Below, in pieces: positions 43,945 to 52,699 of a stretch of 60,745 bases of DNA. Numbering within the stretch: position 1 is the first letter of the stretch; each line of letters opens with the position of its first letter. The stretch is from Deltaproteobacteria bacterium (GTDB lineage Bacteria; Desulfobacterota; Desulfobacteria; Desulfobacterales; Desulfobacteraceae). The stretch is from NCBI GenBank assembly GCA_013151635.1, contig JAADHV010000034.1, positions 1-60,745 on the forward strand, read 5' to 3'. A program made the position numbers and the translations under genes. The notes below the pieces were generated by a model. The model made no database searches, had not been told where the DNA came from, and saw nothing but the letters and a program-made list of their open reading frames with translations.

Positions 43945-45093
43945 TTAAAATTTGAACTGAGTTGACTGACGCCAGCTCATGTATGCCTGCTGGCGGAAAT
44001 CATCAATAAGATGATGGGTAAACTCAATTTCACATGCTTCAAAGAATTTTTCCCATCCGATTCTCTCTGCCCAGTCACCCAGACGTTCATACTTATTAGC
44101 GCCATTTGAATATGCGTTAACAATATTTCTGATCGTCTTTGTCATGGAAGGCCATCTTGGCATCTCATTGGGAATGAAACCCACAACAACTTTAGAAAAT
44201 TTCGGATCGGAAATCCTGTTGGATACCTTACCACCTGCCATGAGAACAATACCATCCCCTTCTGTATCAGCAAGCGGCATGGAAGGACACATGGTGTAGC
44301 AGTTACCACAATACATACATCTTTCCTGCTTAACAGCAACAGATTTTACTTCAGTGCCGTCGGCAAGTTTTTGTTTAGACGGTTTGATTGCTGCTGTCGG
44401 ACAGGCTGCAACCGCCAGTGGAATTTCACAAATTTTATCAAGATATTCGTGATCCAGCATTGGCGGCTTTCTGTGATAACCAAGGATTGCAATGTCAGAG
44501 CAGTGAACCGCCCCGCACATGTTCAGGCAGCATGCCATGGAAACCCTGAGCTGTGCCGGGAGTTTCATATGCTGAAAGTCATCAAACAATTCGTCCATTG
44601 TGGCTTTTACCGTACCAGATGCATCGGTTGCCGGGGTATGGCAATGAATCCAGCCCTGTGTATGAACGATATTGGTTACGCCCGCGCCTGTTCCACCAAT
44701 GGGGAACTTAAAGGAGCCGCCATCAAATTTTCTGGAAGCCAGATCATTTTTCAGGGGTTCTACCTTGTCTTTTGAATCAACCATGAATTCAATATTATTA
44801 CGGGTGGTAAAACGGACATACCCGTCACAATGTTTATCAGCGATTTCACAGATTTCGTTAATATGAGAGGTACTCATCAGGCGGCAGCCGCCAACCCTGA
44901 CAGTATATACTTCATCTCCTGAATCTGCCACATGTACCAGGACACCCGGTTCAAGGATTTCATGGTGAGACCATTTTCCCTTGTTGTTTTTGATAACAGG
45001 AGGATAAAATTCGTTATAGTCTCTGGGGCCGATGTCAGTAATTCTGTTTTCCATCGGTTTTTCTGGATTATAACCAGTAGAAATAAATGCCAT
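43945..45093 (-). CDS. dsrB: Dissimilatory sulfite reductase beta subunit
   Basis: A 382-residue subunit of DsrAB. The siroheme/[4Fe-4S] Cys region [13 protein letters not shown] (about 187) is intact, and the inserted ferredoxin domain has CPTAAIKP and [12 protein letters not shown]. Together with DsrA it reduces sulfite using the DsrC protein as partner, which is not in this window. The gene begins 15 bases after dsrA ends. Confidence 0.97.
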   Translation of the reverse strand: MAFISTGYNPEKPMENRITDIGPRDYNEFYPPVIKNNKGKWSHHEILEPGVLVHVADSGDEVYTVRVGGCRLMSTSHINEICEIADKHCDGYVRFTTRNNIEFMVDSKDKVEPLKNDLASRKFDGGSFKFPIGGTGAGVTNIVHTQGWIHCHTPATDASGTVKATMDELFDDFQHMKLPAQLRVSMACCLNMCGAVHCSDIAILGYHRKPPMLDHEYLDKICEIPLAVAACPTAAIKPSKQKLADGTEVKSVAVKQERCMYCGNCYTMCPSMPLADTEGDGIVLMAGGKVSNRISDPKFSKVVVGFIPNEMPRWPSMTKTIRNIVNAYSNGANKYERLGDWAERIGWEKFFEACEIEFTHHLIDDFRQQAYMSWRQSTQFKF

Positions 45094-45108
45094 TATAATT
45101 CTCCCTTT

Positions 45109-46434
45109 CTATCTAAGATGGTGTTTTCTGAATTCTTCAACGTCACGCTCCCAGCCGCCGGTTACTTCATCCTCTTTCCAGAAGATATACGGGTTGGTTC
45201 TCGGGTATGCAACATGCTGGGGCTGAGCTTCAATGCCAGTAACTTCAAGAAGTTTCTGGAATCCCTGACGCATGATCAGTTCACCAAGTCTTTCACGGTT
45301 TTTGCCTTCTTCCATCCACCAGTCCCAAACATTTTCAATAATTTCTGTAATTTCTTCATAATCATTATCAGGATTGGCTTTAACAAACGGAACAAGCAAA
45401 GAACCCATCTGGGCACCGTCAAGGATCGGGGCTTTTGCACCGCAAAGAATGGAAAGGCCTGTATCTTCACCGATCTTAAGAGCTCTTGGCATTACATTGA
45501 TGCAATGCATGCAGCGGGTACAATTGGCATCATCAATGGAAAGTTTTTTATTATCAAACTTCATGCACTTTGTAGGACAAAGGGAAAGCACTTCTTTTTC
45601 CAGGTCAAACAGACCCCAGTCTCTATCTTTATGTGCACCGGCATTGGCAGGGTATGCAGCATCATTTTCAACATATTTGTTGACTGCATCCTGATCAATA
45701 CGGATATTATCTCTCCATGTACCGATAAAAGACATGTCAGAACGTGCAATAGACGCTACACAGCAGTTCGGGCATGCATCAAATTTAAATTTAAACTTGT
45801 ATGGAAAGGCAGGTCTGTGAAGCTCATCCTGGTATTCATTAGTCAAAAAGTGACACAATGCCTGTGTATCATAACAGGCATATTCACACCTGGACTGGCC
45901 AAGGCAATCAGCAGGAGTCCTCAGGTTAGAGCCTGATCCGCCAAGATCCTGATTATAATCATGTGTCAATGTCCAGAATATTTCTTCAAGCTGGGGAGTA
46001 GTTGTTCCAAGAAGAACGATGTCACCGGTTGCGCCATGCATATTGGTAACGCCAGAGCCCCTGAAATCCCAAAGCTCGGTCAATTTTTTAAGATAATCTG
46101 TTGTATAGTATTTACCTGCCGGCTGATTTACACGCATTGTATGGAAATGCTCAACACCGGGAAACAATCCTGGCTGGTCACAGTATCTGCCGATAACACC
46201 GCCGCCATAACCGAATACGCCTACGATGCCGCCATGTTTCCAGTGAGTTCTGCCATGCTTGTAAGAAAGTTCCAGAACTCCAAGAAGATCATCTACGCAA
46301 TCCTGGGGGATCTGGAATTCAACGCCTTTTTCATTTTTAGCTCTGACTTCAGCCTGCTGTTTCAGGTCAGAGACAAAGCTTGGCCATGGGCCGGATTCCA
46401 GCTGGTCCAGTAAAGGAGTTTCATGCTTAGCCAT
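45109..46434 (-). CDS. dsrA: Dissimilatory sulfite reductase alpha subunit
   Basis: A 441-residue subunit. The cluster/siroheme ligands CLGQSRCEYAC (about 177) and CPNCC (about 221) and the ferredoxin insert CTRCMHC are all present, so the enzyme should be active. It is the first gene of dsrABD-N. A strong ribosome binding site (GGAGGT) lies seven bases before the ATG. The type (reductive, bacterial) follows from the dsrD partner. Confidence 0.97.
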   Translation of the reverse strand: MAKHETPLLDQLESGPWPSFVSDLKQQAEVRAKNEKGVEFQIPQDCVDDLLGVLELSYKHGRTHWKHGGIVGVFGYGGGVIGRYCDQPGLFPGVEHFHTMRVNQPAGKYYTTDYLKKLTELWDFRGSGVTNMHGATGDIVLLGTTTPQLEEIFWTLTHDYNQDLGGSGSNLRTPADCLGQSRCEYACYDTQALCHFLTNEYQDELHRPAFPYKFKFKFDACPNCCVASIARSDMSFIGTWRDNIRIDQDAVNKYVENDAAYPANAGAHKDRDWGLFDLEKEVLSLCPTKCMKFDNKKLSIDDANCTRCMHCINVMPRALKIGEDTGLSILCGAKAPILDGAQMGSLLVPFVKANPDNDYEEITEIIENVWDWWMEEGKNRERLGELIMRQGFQKLLEVTGIEAQPQHVAYPRTNPYIFWKEDEVTGGWERDVEEFRKHHLR

Positions 46435-46469
46435 TTACTTACCTCCGTTAAAAGTTAATTTACATTCAT

Positions 46470-46497
46470 AATGAAAAGATTTTCCAAACCTTTCATT
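46470..46497. promoter_or_regulatory. Inverted repeat in the dsrA leader
   Basis: AATGAAA at 46470-46476 and TTTCATT at 46491-46497 are mirror arms 14 bases apart, about 36 to 63 bases upstream of the dsrA start. It may be an operator or leader structure; no known motif is matched. Confidence 0.25.
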
Positions 46498-46625
46498 CAA
46501 TAGTCTAATTTGTTGTTATTCCAAAAAGTTATAAAACCACCCTCTTTTTTCTGAGAACAACTTGAGCAAAATAACACTGCAGATATAAAATTTATGTTCC
46601 AACATGTCAATAAAAAAGGTTTTTT

Positions 46626-47801
46626 TTACAGGTTTTTAAAGATTGAATACAAAAGCGTACAGTGGGATTCAAGATTTTCTTCTATCACTGCAAATTCCAA
46701 GGGGTCAGGGTGCCAGGATTCTAACATATTTTCCATAATTGCCATGACCTGCTGCAGATTGAATTGGCAGAAAAATTCAATAAAGGCTGCTCTAAAATCC
46801 CCAAAATTATAAGCCCTTGATTTTCTGTCCAGGCCAGACAAAAAACCTTTAACAGATATCTTTAACACTTTCTTTCCAAGCATCACTGTCCTGCCTGTGC
46901 CATTTAAGCGGTCGAGGCGGATTCTTAAACTAAGATTAAGAAAAAAAAATAAAAGGGCGGGTAAAATAAGCTCTTTTTTATCTTTGCCCCGGACATTAAA
47001 TTCGGTTAATGGGGAATATCCTCTAACTGTAATCAGCCTGACACGGGGTCTTTGCTCATCCATTCTGACAACAAAATCTCCGGCGGCATGATGCCAGGGA
47101 AAAATCTGCTCAAAGGTTTCAATATCATAAAAACAAGTCAGAATCCTGGAAATCTCCCGGTAAACCGGAAGAACCTCTACCATAGAAATATAGTGACTGC
47201 TGCCATCCGAATTCCATATTACGACTTGCCTTTTATTATTATCTTCAGTTACATGGAATTCTTTATAACCGTCAAACCATTCCCCCAGGAAAAAACCGAT
47301 TCTGCCTTCCCCCGTATTTATAAAATCACTCCCAAAGACCCGGGGCAGATAATGTCTTGAGAAAGTTTTATTCAAGCCTGATATAAGTTGGTACTCTTTT
47401 TCGACCAAAGTCAGGCCCGGCCTTGACACTGCACCGTTCAAGACAAAGGAAACAATGCGGTTCCTGCTTAAAACAACCAGGATTTTTAATGGATGATAAA
47501 AGGGGCCGTGCTTTTCAAGAAAGATAACGATATTGTCTATCTGATCAGTCGAAACAGGCGTATCCAAATGAGACAGGAGACCTGTTTTCAATGTTAAAAA
47601 ATCATTTTGTGATAAAAACCGGCAGGCGGCGGCAAAGTAATCACCGATTTTTATAAACGAATCAAAGTTTGTGTTCTCTAATGGGATCTTACAGTTAATT
47701 CCCGGGTTTTCCCCTGACAAGGGCAAGTTCCACAACCCAAAGCCGGGAGAGAGCTCTTTTTCTTCACCAGATATAAAAAAGCTGAACAAAGTTGATTCCA
47801 T
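46626..47801 (-). CDS. Hypothetical protein, weakly kinase-like, upstream of dsr
   Basis: A 391-residue soluble protein. PWHHAAGDFVVR recalls the HGD active-site loop of aminoglycoside/choline kinases but with changes, so any kinase fold is degenerate. No other domain is seen. Its start overlaps the TPR gene by one base and it reads toward dsrA, 192 bases on. Position suggests a link with dsr or with the TPR protein, but function is unknown. Confidence 0.55.
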   Translation of the reverse strand: MESTLFSFFISGEEKELSPGFGLWNLPLSGENPGINCKIPLENTNFDSFIKIGDYFAAACRFLSQNDFLTLKTGLLSHLDTPVSTDQIDNIVIFLEKHGPFYHPLKILVVLSRNRIVSFVLNGAVSRPGLTLVEKEYQLISGLNKTFSRHYLPRVFGSDFINTGEGRIGFFLGEWFDGYKEFHVTEDNNKRQVVIWNSDGSSHYISMVEVLPVYREISRILTCFYDIETFEQIFPWHHAAGDFVVRMDEQRPRVRLITVRGYSPLTEFNVRGKDKKELILPALLFFFLNLSLRIRLDRLNGTGRTVMLGKKVLKISVKGFLSGLDRKSRAYNFGDFRAAFIEFFCQFNLQQVMAIMENMLESWHPDPLEFAVIEENLESHCTLLYSIFKNL

Positions 47802-48478
47802 CAGGCCTTTCTATGGGGTGCAAGCTCGTCTTTCAGCTCTTGAGCCACCTCAAAGCCTAAATCCTCAGCCTTATCACAATGGTGAATGGCCTTATCAAAT
47901 TCACCAACTTCAAGATAGGCAACAGAAAGATTGTTATGGGCAACAGGAAATCCGGGCTGTATGTTAATTGCTTCAAGATTTGCCTTGATACCCTCCGGTA
48001 CAAGGCCTTTCATGAAATAGGCAGTCCCGAGGGTTGTATAGGCCTGAACAAAATTCTTATTATGAATAATGGCTTTTTTAAGGTTCTTAATGGCTCTATC
48101 CACTTTTTCTTCATCTTCTTTGGGATCTTTGCCGTCAACAAGCTGAAGAAGGACAAATGCCATGTTCCCATAGCCTTCGGCAAAACCTGCCCGTGCTTTT
48201 GTGGCACGCTGGTTAAACCTGTAGCAACCTTCAAGATCCTTTTGCCGAAGGCATATACCGCCCAGAAGGACATAAGCCTCGGCAAGCGTCGGGCTGCAAT
48301 CGATGGCTTCGTGGAGTTCTTTTTCAGCCTCCACGTACTCCTGCTTTCCCAAAAGGGCAACTGCAAGATTATAATGGGTTGTACCACATTCACTATTGTT
48401 TGCAAGCTGGCCCTTTAATATCGCAATCTGCTCATCCGCGTCTTTTGGCAGGTTTTTCCCCTGATCACCATTGGTCAT
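47801..48478 (-). CDS. TPR-repeat protein
   Basis: A 225-residue protein made almost wholly of tetratricopeptide repeats (about five, with patterns such as AEAYVLLGGICLRQKDLEGC and FPVAHNNLSVAYLEVGEFDKA). No signal peptide, so probably a cytosolic scaffold. It is the first gene of the minus-strand group that ends in dsr. Confidence 0.85.
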   Translation of the reverse strand: MTNGDQGKNLPKDADEQIAILKGQLANNSECGTTHYNLAVALLGKQEYVEAEKELHEAIDCSPTLAEAYVLLGGICLRQKDLEGCYRFNQRATKARAGFAEGYGNMAFVLLQLVDGKDPKEDEEKVDRAIKNLKKAIIHNKNFVQAYTTLGTAYFMKGLVPEGIKANLEAINIQPGFPVAHNNLSVAYLEVGEFDKAIHHCDKAEDLGFEVAQELKDELAPHRKA

Positions 48479-48676
48479 TATTATTATCCTCTATATTATT
48501 TATTTAAGTAAGTTTCAAATTCTTAATTTAAAATCTCTTATACTATTTCCGGTACAACTTTGTGTCAAGACCCGCGGAAAATAATAATAAATCTTGAACC
48601 CGGCCAAGACTTATGATAGCACGTGAACATAGAGGGAATCCATTGGAAAATAATTTATTTACGGCAGGAGTATAAT

Positions 48677-49711
48677 ATGGAACCGGGATGTTATACAGCA
48701 TTAATTACACCTTTTAATCAGGAAGGAGAACTTGATCAGGACGGACTTGAACAGCTTATCAACTTTCAGATTGAAAATAATATCACAGGAATACTTGCAA
48801 CAGGAACTACCGGGGAAAGCCCGACCTTTAAATGGAAAGAACACGACAATGTAATTGCCAGGGTTGCAGGACTTGCAAAAGGCAAATGCCTCAGGATTGC
48901 AGGAACAGGAAGCAATAATACCGATGAGGCCATAGAAGCCGTGGGCCATGCAGCAAGAGAAGATGTTGATGCTGTCCTTATGGTGGACCCGTATTACAAT
49001 GGCCCAAGCTCACTTGAAATCAGGAAGGAATATTATGAAGTCATTGCACGAAAATACCCTGGCGTGGATATTATTCCTTATATTATCCCCGGCAGGACCG
49101 GTGCCCAGATGCTGCCCCAGGATCTGGCCATCCTGTCAAAGAATTTTAAAAATGTATCCTGTGTAAAAGAAGCCACAGGCAATCTTGAAAATATGAAACT
49201 TACCCGTAAATACTGCGGGGATGAGTTTAAAATATTTTCAGGGGACGATGCCCTGATTTATGATATCATGACAAATCCTGAAATCAAGGCATGCGGCGGC
49301 ATCTCGGTTATGTCCAATATTGCCCCGAAATTCTTAACTAAAATGGTTTCCAAACTTAATAAGGGAGACCTGGATGGGGCCATGAAGATTAAGCAGGCCT
49401 TAAAACCCCTGCTTGATCTTGTTGTCGTTACCACAAAGGAAATTTCTGAATTCGGCCCAGTCAATTGCCGGGCAAGGAATCCGCTTCCGTTAAAAACCTT
49501 GATGCAGTTATTGGGAATGCCTTCGGGCCCTTGTCGCAGGCCTTTAGGGAAAATGACCCAAAAAGGCTTTCATATCCTCCTGGATGCGGCAAAAAAAGTC
49601 CATGCTGATTCCCCGCAGATTTTTGAACCTATTGCTTTGTTTTTCAATGTGGATATTGAAGAAAGACTGAACAATCCAGAATTTCAGGAAGCTCTCTTTT
49701 ATGATTACTAA
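48677..49711 (+). CDS. DapA-family (dihydrodipicolinate synthase-like) lyase or aldolase
   Basis: A 344-residue class I aldolase-type TIM barrel. Start at 48677 follows AGGAG; the longer frame from 48623 has none. The active-site residues are visible: GTTGESPTF, the Tyr in PYIIPGRTG and the Schiff-base Lys in CVKEATGN. It is longer than the usual 290-300 residues because of a C-terminal extension. It probably makes hydroxytetrahydrodipicolinate for lysine and wall synthesis, but family relatives have other substrates. Confidence 0.85.
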   Translation: MEPGCYTALITPFNQEGELDQDGLEQLINFQIENNITGILATGTTGESPTFKWKEHDNVIARVAGLAKGKCLRIAGTGSNNTDEAIEAVGHAAREDVDAVLMVDPYYNGPSSLEIRKEYYEVIARKYPGVDIIPYIIPGRTGAQMLPQDLAILSKNFKNVSCVKEATGNLENMKLTRKYCGDEFKIFSGDDALIYDIMTNPEIKACGGISVMSNIAPKFLTKMVSKLNKGDLDGAMKIKQALKPLLDLVVVTTKEISEFGPVNCRARNPLPLKTLMQLLGMPSGPCRRPLGKMTQKGFHILLDAAKKVHADSPQIFEPIALFFNVDIEERLNNPEFQEALFYDY

Positions 49712-49723
49712 ATAAACTCATAA

Positions 49724-49752
49724 AGGCCATGTTCATCAACCGAACATGGCCT
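49724..49752 (+). terminator. Hairpin after the DapA-family gene
   Basis: Eleven-base arms AGGCCATGTTC and GAACATGGCCT with a seven-base loop, just after the stop at 49711. A good T-run is lacking on the plus side, so it may be factor-assisted or shared by the convergent minus gene. Confidence 0.55.
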
Positions 49753-49779
49753 CCAGTACAAAAATAATCCGGATATGGT

Positions 49780-50571
49780 TTAGTTTTTTTCTTTTACTTT
49801 AAATTTTTCCTGCCCTGCCTGAAAGAAGCCTGCTTTAAGCCATTCAAATCCAAATTGAAGCAATTTTATATCATCATTTTTTATTTCTTTAATCTTTTCC
49901 CCGGGAAAGTCATACCTTTCAAGGAATGTGCTGTTAAAAATAAATTCCTTAAACTTATCAATATTATAGCAAACCATGAAAAACATCTTTTTGCTCTCTT
50001 TAGAAAGTTTCATGCTGGGTGGCAATGATTTTTTTCTGACAATCAATTCCATCCATCCGTCATTGACTTCATCACGCAGGTCAACTCCCTGGTCCTCCCG
50101 CCATTCAGCAACAGACCAGTCCTTTTTTTCATCAAAGCCCAGGCAATGGTCTTCTTTCACTGTAAAGAAAAACTCTTCTTTTTCCCCTTTCTCACCTGAG
50201 TAGCTTAAAGAGCCTACCCCCAAAGGATAATACCTGCAGGTCGTGGGACGGTCTTCATATATGGCACAGCCATCTTTGTCTTCCACAAACGGGCACGATT
50301 TTCTTTCATCATCCAGAAGTTTTAGTGTTACCACCGGGATATCCGCCTTCTCAAGGATTTGCGGTGTGGTAAAAACGGCAAGAAATTCCTCGGAAGTCAA
50401 ATCGAGTTTTTTGCGCATGGTTATAATATCGTACGGGGTAAGCATAATATCAATCCCCCGGCAGCAGTCGGTAAAACATTTAACACCTTTATGGCATTCA
50501 AACCTGAATTTGCTCCTTAAACTGAGCTGTTCCGGCGGTATTTCAGATGTTTTCTTTGTTGTATCAGTCAT
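49780..50571 (-). CDS. YkgJ-family cysteine cluster protein
   Basis: A 263-residue protein with the CxxCC-type cluster (CHKGVKCFTDCC near residue 27) and a second region CAIYEDRPTTCRYYP that completes the zinc or iron-sulfur site of the YkgJ/UPF0153 family. The function of the family is not established. It is convergent with the DapA-family gene and is alone on its transcript. Confidence 0.8.
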   Translation of the reverse strand: MTDTTKKTSEIPPEQLSLRSKFRFECHKGVKCFTDCCRGIDIMLTPYDIITMRKKLDLTSEEFLAVFTTPQILEKADIPVVTLKLLDDERKSCPFVEDKDGCAIYEDRPTTCRYYPLGVGSLSYSGEKGEKEEFFFTVKEDHCLGFDEKKDWSVAEWREDQGVDLRDEVNDGWMELIVRKKSLPPSMKLSKESKKMFFMVCYNIDKFKEFIFNSTFLERYDFPGEKIKEIKNDDIKLLQFGFEWLKAGFFQAGQEKFKVKEKN

Positions 50572-50710
50572 TAAAGCTTCCTTATCTAATCTTATTATGG
50601 CCTCTTAAAGTAAAGGAATATACAAAAAAAATATAATAATGTCAACAAATTACAGCTACACCTGGCACGGCTTTGGTGCAATCGCTGTTCAAGAGGGGAT
50701 CAAAATATAT

Positions 50711-50739
50711 TTGACATATGATTTTTTTCCAAATACATA
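50711..50739 (+). promoter_or_regulatory. Candidate sigma-70 promoter of galU
   Basis: TTGACA at 50711-50716 and TACATA at 50734-50739 are 17 bases apart, 75 bases upstream of the galU start. The -10 is imperfect. Confidence 0.4.
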
Positions 50740-50813
50740 TCAAAACAATAATGATTTTTACCATCGTACTTAAACTGACTACTTAGGTTGACAGATCATC
50801 CAAAGGAGTGTTC

Positions 50814-51686
50814 ATGAAGATTAAAAAGGCGGTTTTCCCTGTAGCAGGACTTGGCACAAGATTTATCCCCGCCACCAAGGCCATGGCAAAAGAAATGCTC
50901 CCGGTTGTTGACAAGCCAATCATCCAATATGCGGTTGAAGAAGCCTTTGCAGCCGGCATCGAACAGATTGTTTTTGTAACTGGCCGCGGGAAAAAAGCAT
51001 TGGAAGATCACTTTGACAGATCCTTTGAAATAGAGCATACCCTGAAAGATAAAGGGAAAGACGACCTCTTGAGACAGATCCAGGAGCTGGTTCCAAAAAC
51101 AGGGACTATTATTTATACAAGACAGCATCAGCCTTTAGGGCTGGGCCATGCCATATGGTGTGCCAAGGACATTGTCGGGGATGAGCCTTTTGCCGTTCTC
51201 CTGGCAGATGACCTTATCCAGACAGACAAACCTGTCCTTTCAGAAATGGTAAAAAAATTTGACCGATTGAGAGCGTCCATTGCCGCTGTGATGGAAGTTG
51301 ATAAGGACCAGACAGATAAGTACGGTATCCTTGATGCACAAAAAGTGGAAGAGGATATCGTCAGGATCGACGATATGGTTGAGAAACCAAAACCTGGCGA
51401 TGCACCGTCCAACCTTGCCATTATCGGCCGTTATATTTTAACCCCCAAGATTTTTGACTACCTGGGCAAAAAAAAGAAAGGGGCTGGCGGGGAAATCCAG
51501 CTTACTGATGCCATGAAAACCCTTTTAAAAGAGCAGCCGATCTATGGATATAAGTTCCATGGGAAGCGCTTTGACTGTGGCGACAAAGCAGGGTTCCAGA
51601 TGGCCAACCTTGCCTTTGCCCTTGAAAGACCCAACATACGTGAAAAACTGATAAAATTCATACAAGAGATCCAGAAAGATTTTTAG
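50814..51686 (+). CDS. galU: UTP-glucose-1-phosphate uridylyltransferase
   Basis: A 290-residue nucleotidyltransferase. It has the nucleotide-binding PVAGLGTRFIPATKAMAKEMLP at residues about 10-30, KPIIQYAVEEA, LLADDLI and GRYIL. It makes UDP-glucose for polysaccharide and lipid synthesis. The ATG at 50814 is preferred over a GTG at 50808 because AAAGGAG lies immediately upstream. Confidence 0.93.
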   Translation: MKIKKAVFPVAGLGTRFIPATKAMAKEMLPVVDKPIIQYAVEEAFAAGIEQIVFVTGRGKKALEDHFDRSFEIEHTLKDKGKDDLLRQIQELVPKTGTIIYTRQHQPLGLGHAIWCAKDIVGDEPFAVLLADDLIQTDKPVLSEMVKKFDRLRASIAAVMEVDKDQTDKYGILDAQKVEEDIVRIDDMVEKPKPGDAPSNLAIIGRYILTPKIFDYLGKKKKGAGGEIQLTDAMKTLLKEQPIYGYKFHGKRFDCGDKAGFQMANLAFALERPNIREKLIKFIQEIQKDF

Positions 51687-51693
51687 CCGTAAT

Positions 51694-52275
51694 TTAAGAA
51701 TTTTTATACCGGCTGTAAATTTTCATCACTTTTCTGACATAGTTTTGCGTTTCTTTGTATGGCGGGACCCGCCTGTATCTGTCAACTGCATCAGGCCCTG
51801 CGTTATAGGCTGCAAGCGCCAGAGGCAGCTTATATTTATAGCGTCTTAAAAGCCGCTGGAGGTGAAGTGTACCCCCCATGATATTCTGTGAGGGATTAAA
51901 AGGGTCTTTTACAAAAAGGGCTTTAAAATTGTCCGGCATGATCTGCATCAGGCCTTTTGCGCCTCTTTTTGAGACAGCATTCGGGTTAAAACCTGATTCG
52001 ACTTTTATTACGGCCTTAATCAAGGAAAACTCAACACCATACCTTTTTTGTGCTTTTATGATGATGTTATCATATTTTTTTGTACCGGCCTTGTGCGGCT
52101 GTTTTCCAGGCCGTTCCCTTATGTATAATTTATAGTCGGATGATGTTGGTACATTTGTAAAATGGACAATGCCTTTGCTGTCAATAAAGGTGTAGATATC
52201 GGATAATGCATTGCTCAGGCAAAATAGAACTAATGCCAAGGCAATAAATAGGATAATTGCTTTTTTTTTTAACAT
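51694..52275 (-). CDS. Lytic transglycosylase (SLT family) with DUF4124-like N-terminus
   Basis: A 193-residue exported protein. A signal peptide (about 1-26) is followed by DIYTFIDSKGIVHFTNVP, the DUF4124 pattern, and the SLT domain with the catalytic Glu in VIKVESGFNPNAVS and GLMQIMPDNF, then ALAAYNAGPDAV. It cuts peptidoglycan. It ends 7 bases from the galU stop and is convergent with it. Confidence 0.9.
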   Translation of the reverse strand: MLKKKAIILFIALALVLFCLSNALSDIYTFIDSKGIVHFTNVPTSSDYKLYIRERPGKQPHKAGTKKYDNIIIKAQKRYGVEFSLIKAVIKVESGFNPNAVSKRGAKGLMQIMPDNFKALFVKDPFNPSQNIMGGTLHLQRLLRRYKYKLPLALAAYNAGPDAVDRYRRVPPYKETQNYVRKVMKIYSRYKNS

Positions 52276-52284
52276 CTTCCCTGA

Positions 52285-52656
52285 TTATTTTATTTTGTCT
52301 TTGTATTCCCTGAGGACAAATTTACCAGGGAACTTCGGGGTTGCCAAATATTTAACAAGGTTATCTAAAAAAAATTTAACAAGGGCCTCAAATACATCAT
52401 CCTTTTCTTTGTCCATGATAAAATTTCGCTGGGTCTTGTATTCGTAGGTAACTTTATCGCCCAGAACAGCCAGGATATCCTGGAATTTAAAATCAGGCAG
52501 GGATTCATCTGAAAAAAGCTCTTTTTCGATGCTGATCTCAATATTTGCCTTCATGATCACAACCCAGGCATCTTCACCGATCTTTCTGGACAAATCCGAA
52601 ATAACAAGTGTCTTATTATTTTCAAGTTCAATTTTTTTATAAATCGTATTCTCCAT
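52285..52656 (-). CDS. Hypothetical protein
   Basis: A 123-residue soluble protein without a recognised domain, rich in charged residues. It lies between the PHP-UvrD gene and the lytic transglycosylase gene, both on the same strand, and is likely cotranscribed with them. Confidence 0.6.
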   Translation of the reverse strand: MENTIYKKIELENNKTLVISDLSRKIGEDAWVVIMKANIEISIEKELFSDESLPDFKFQDILAVLGDKVTYEYKTQRNFIMDKEKDDVFEALVKFFLDNLVKYLATPKFPGKFVLREYKDKIK

Positions 52657-52699
52657 TATGATATTCCTGCCGTTCCCCGGCTTGATTTATTTTAAATGA

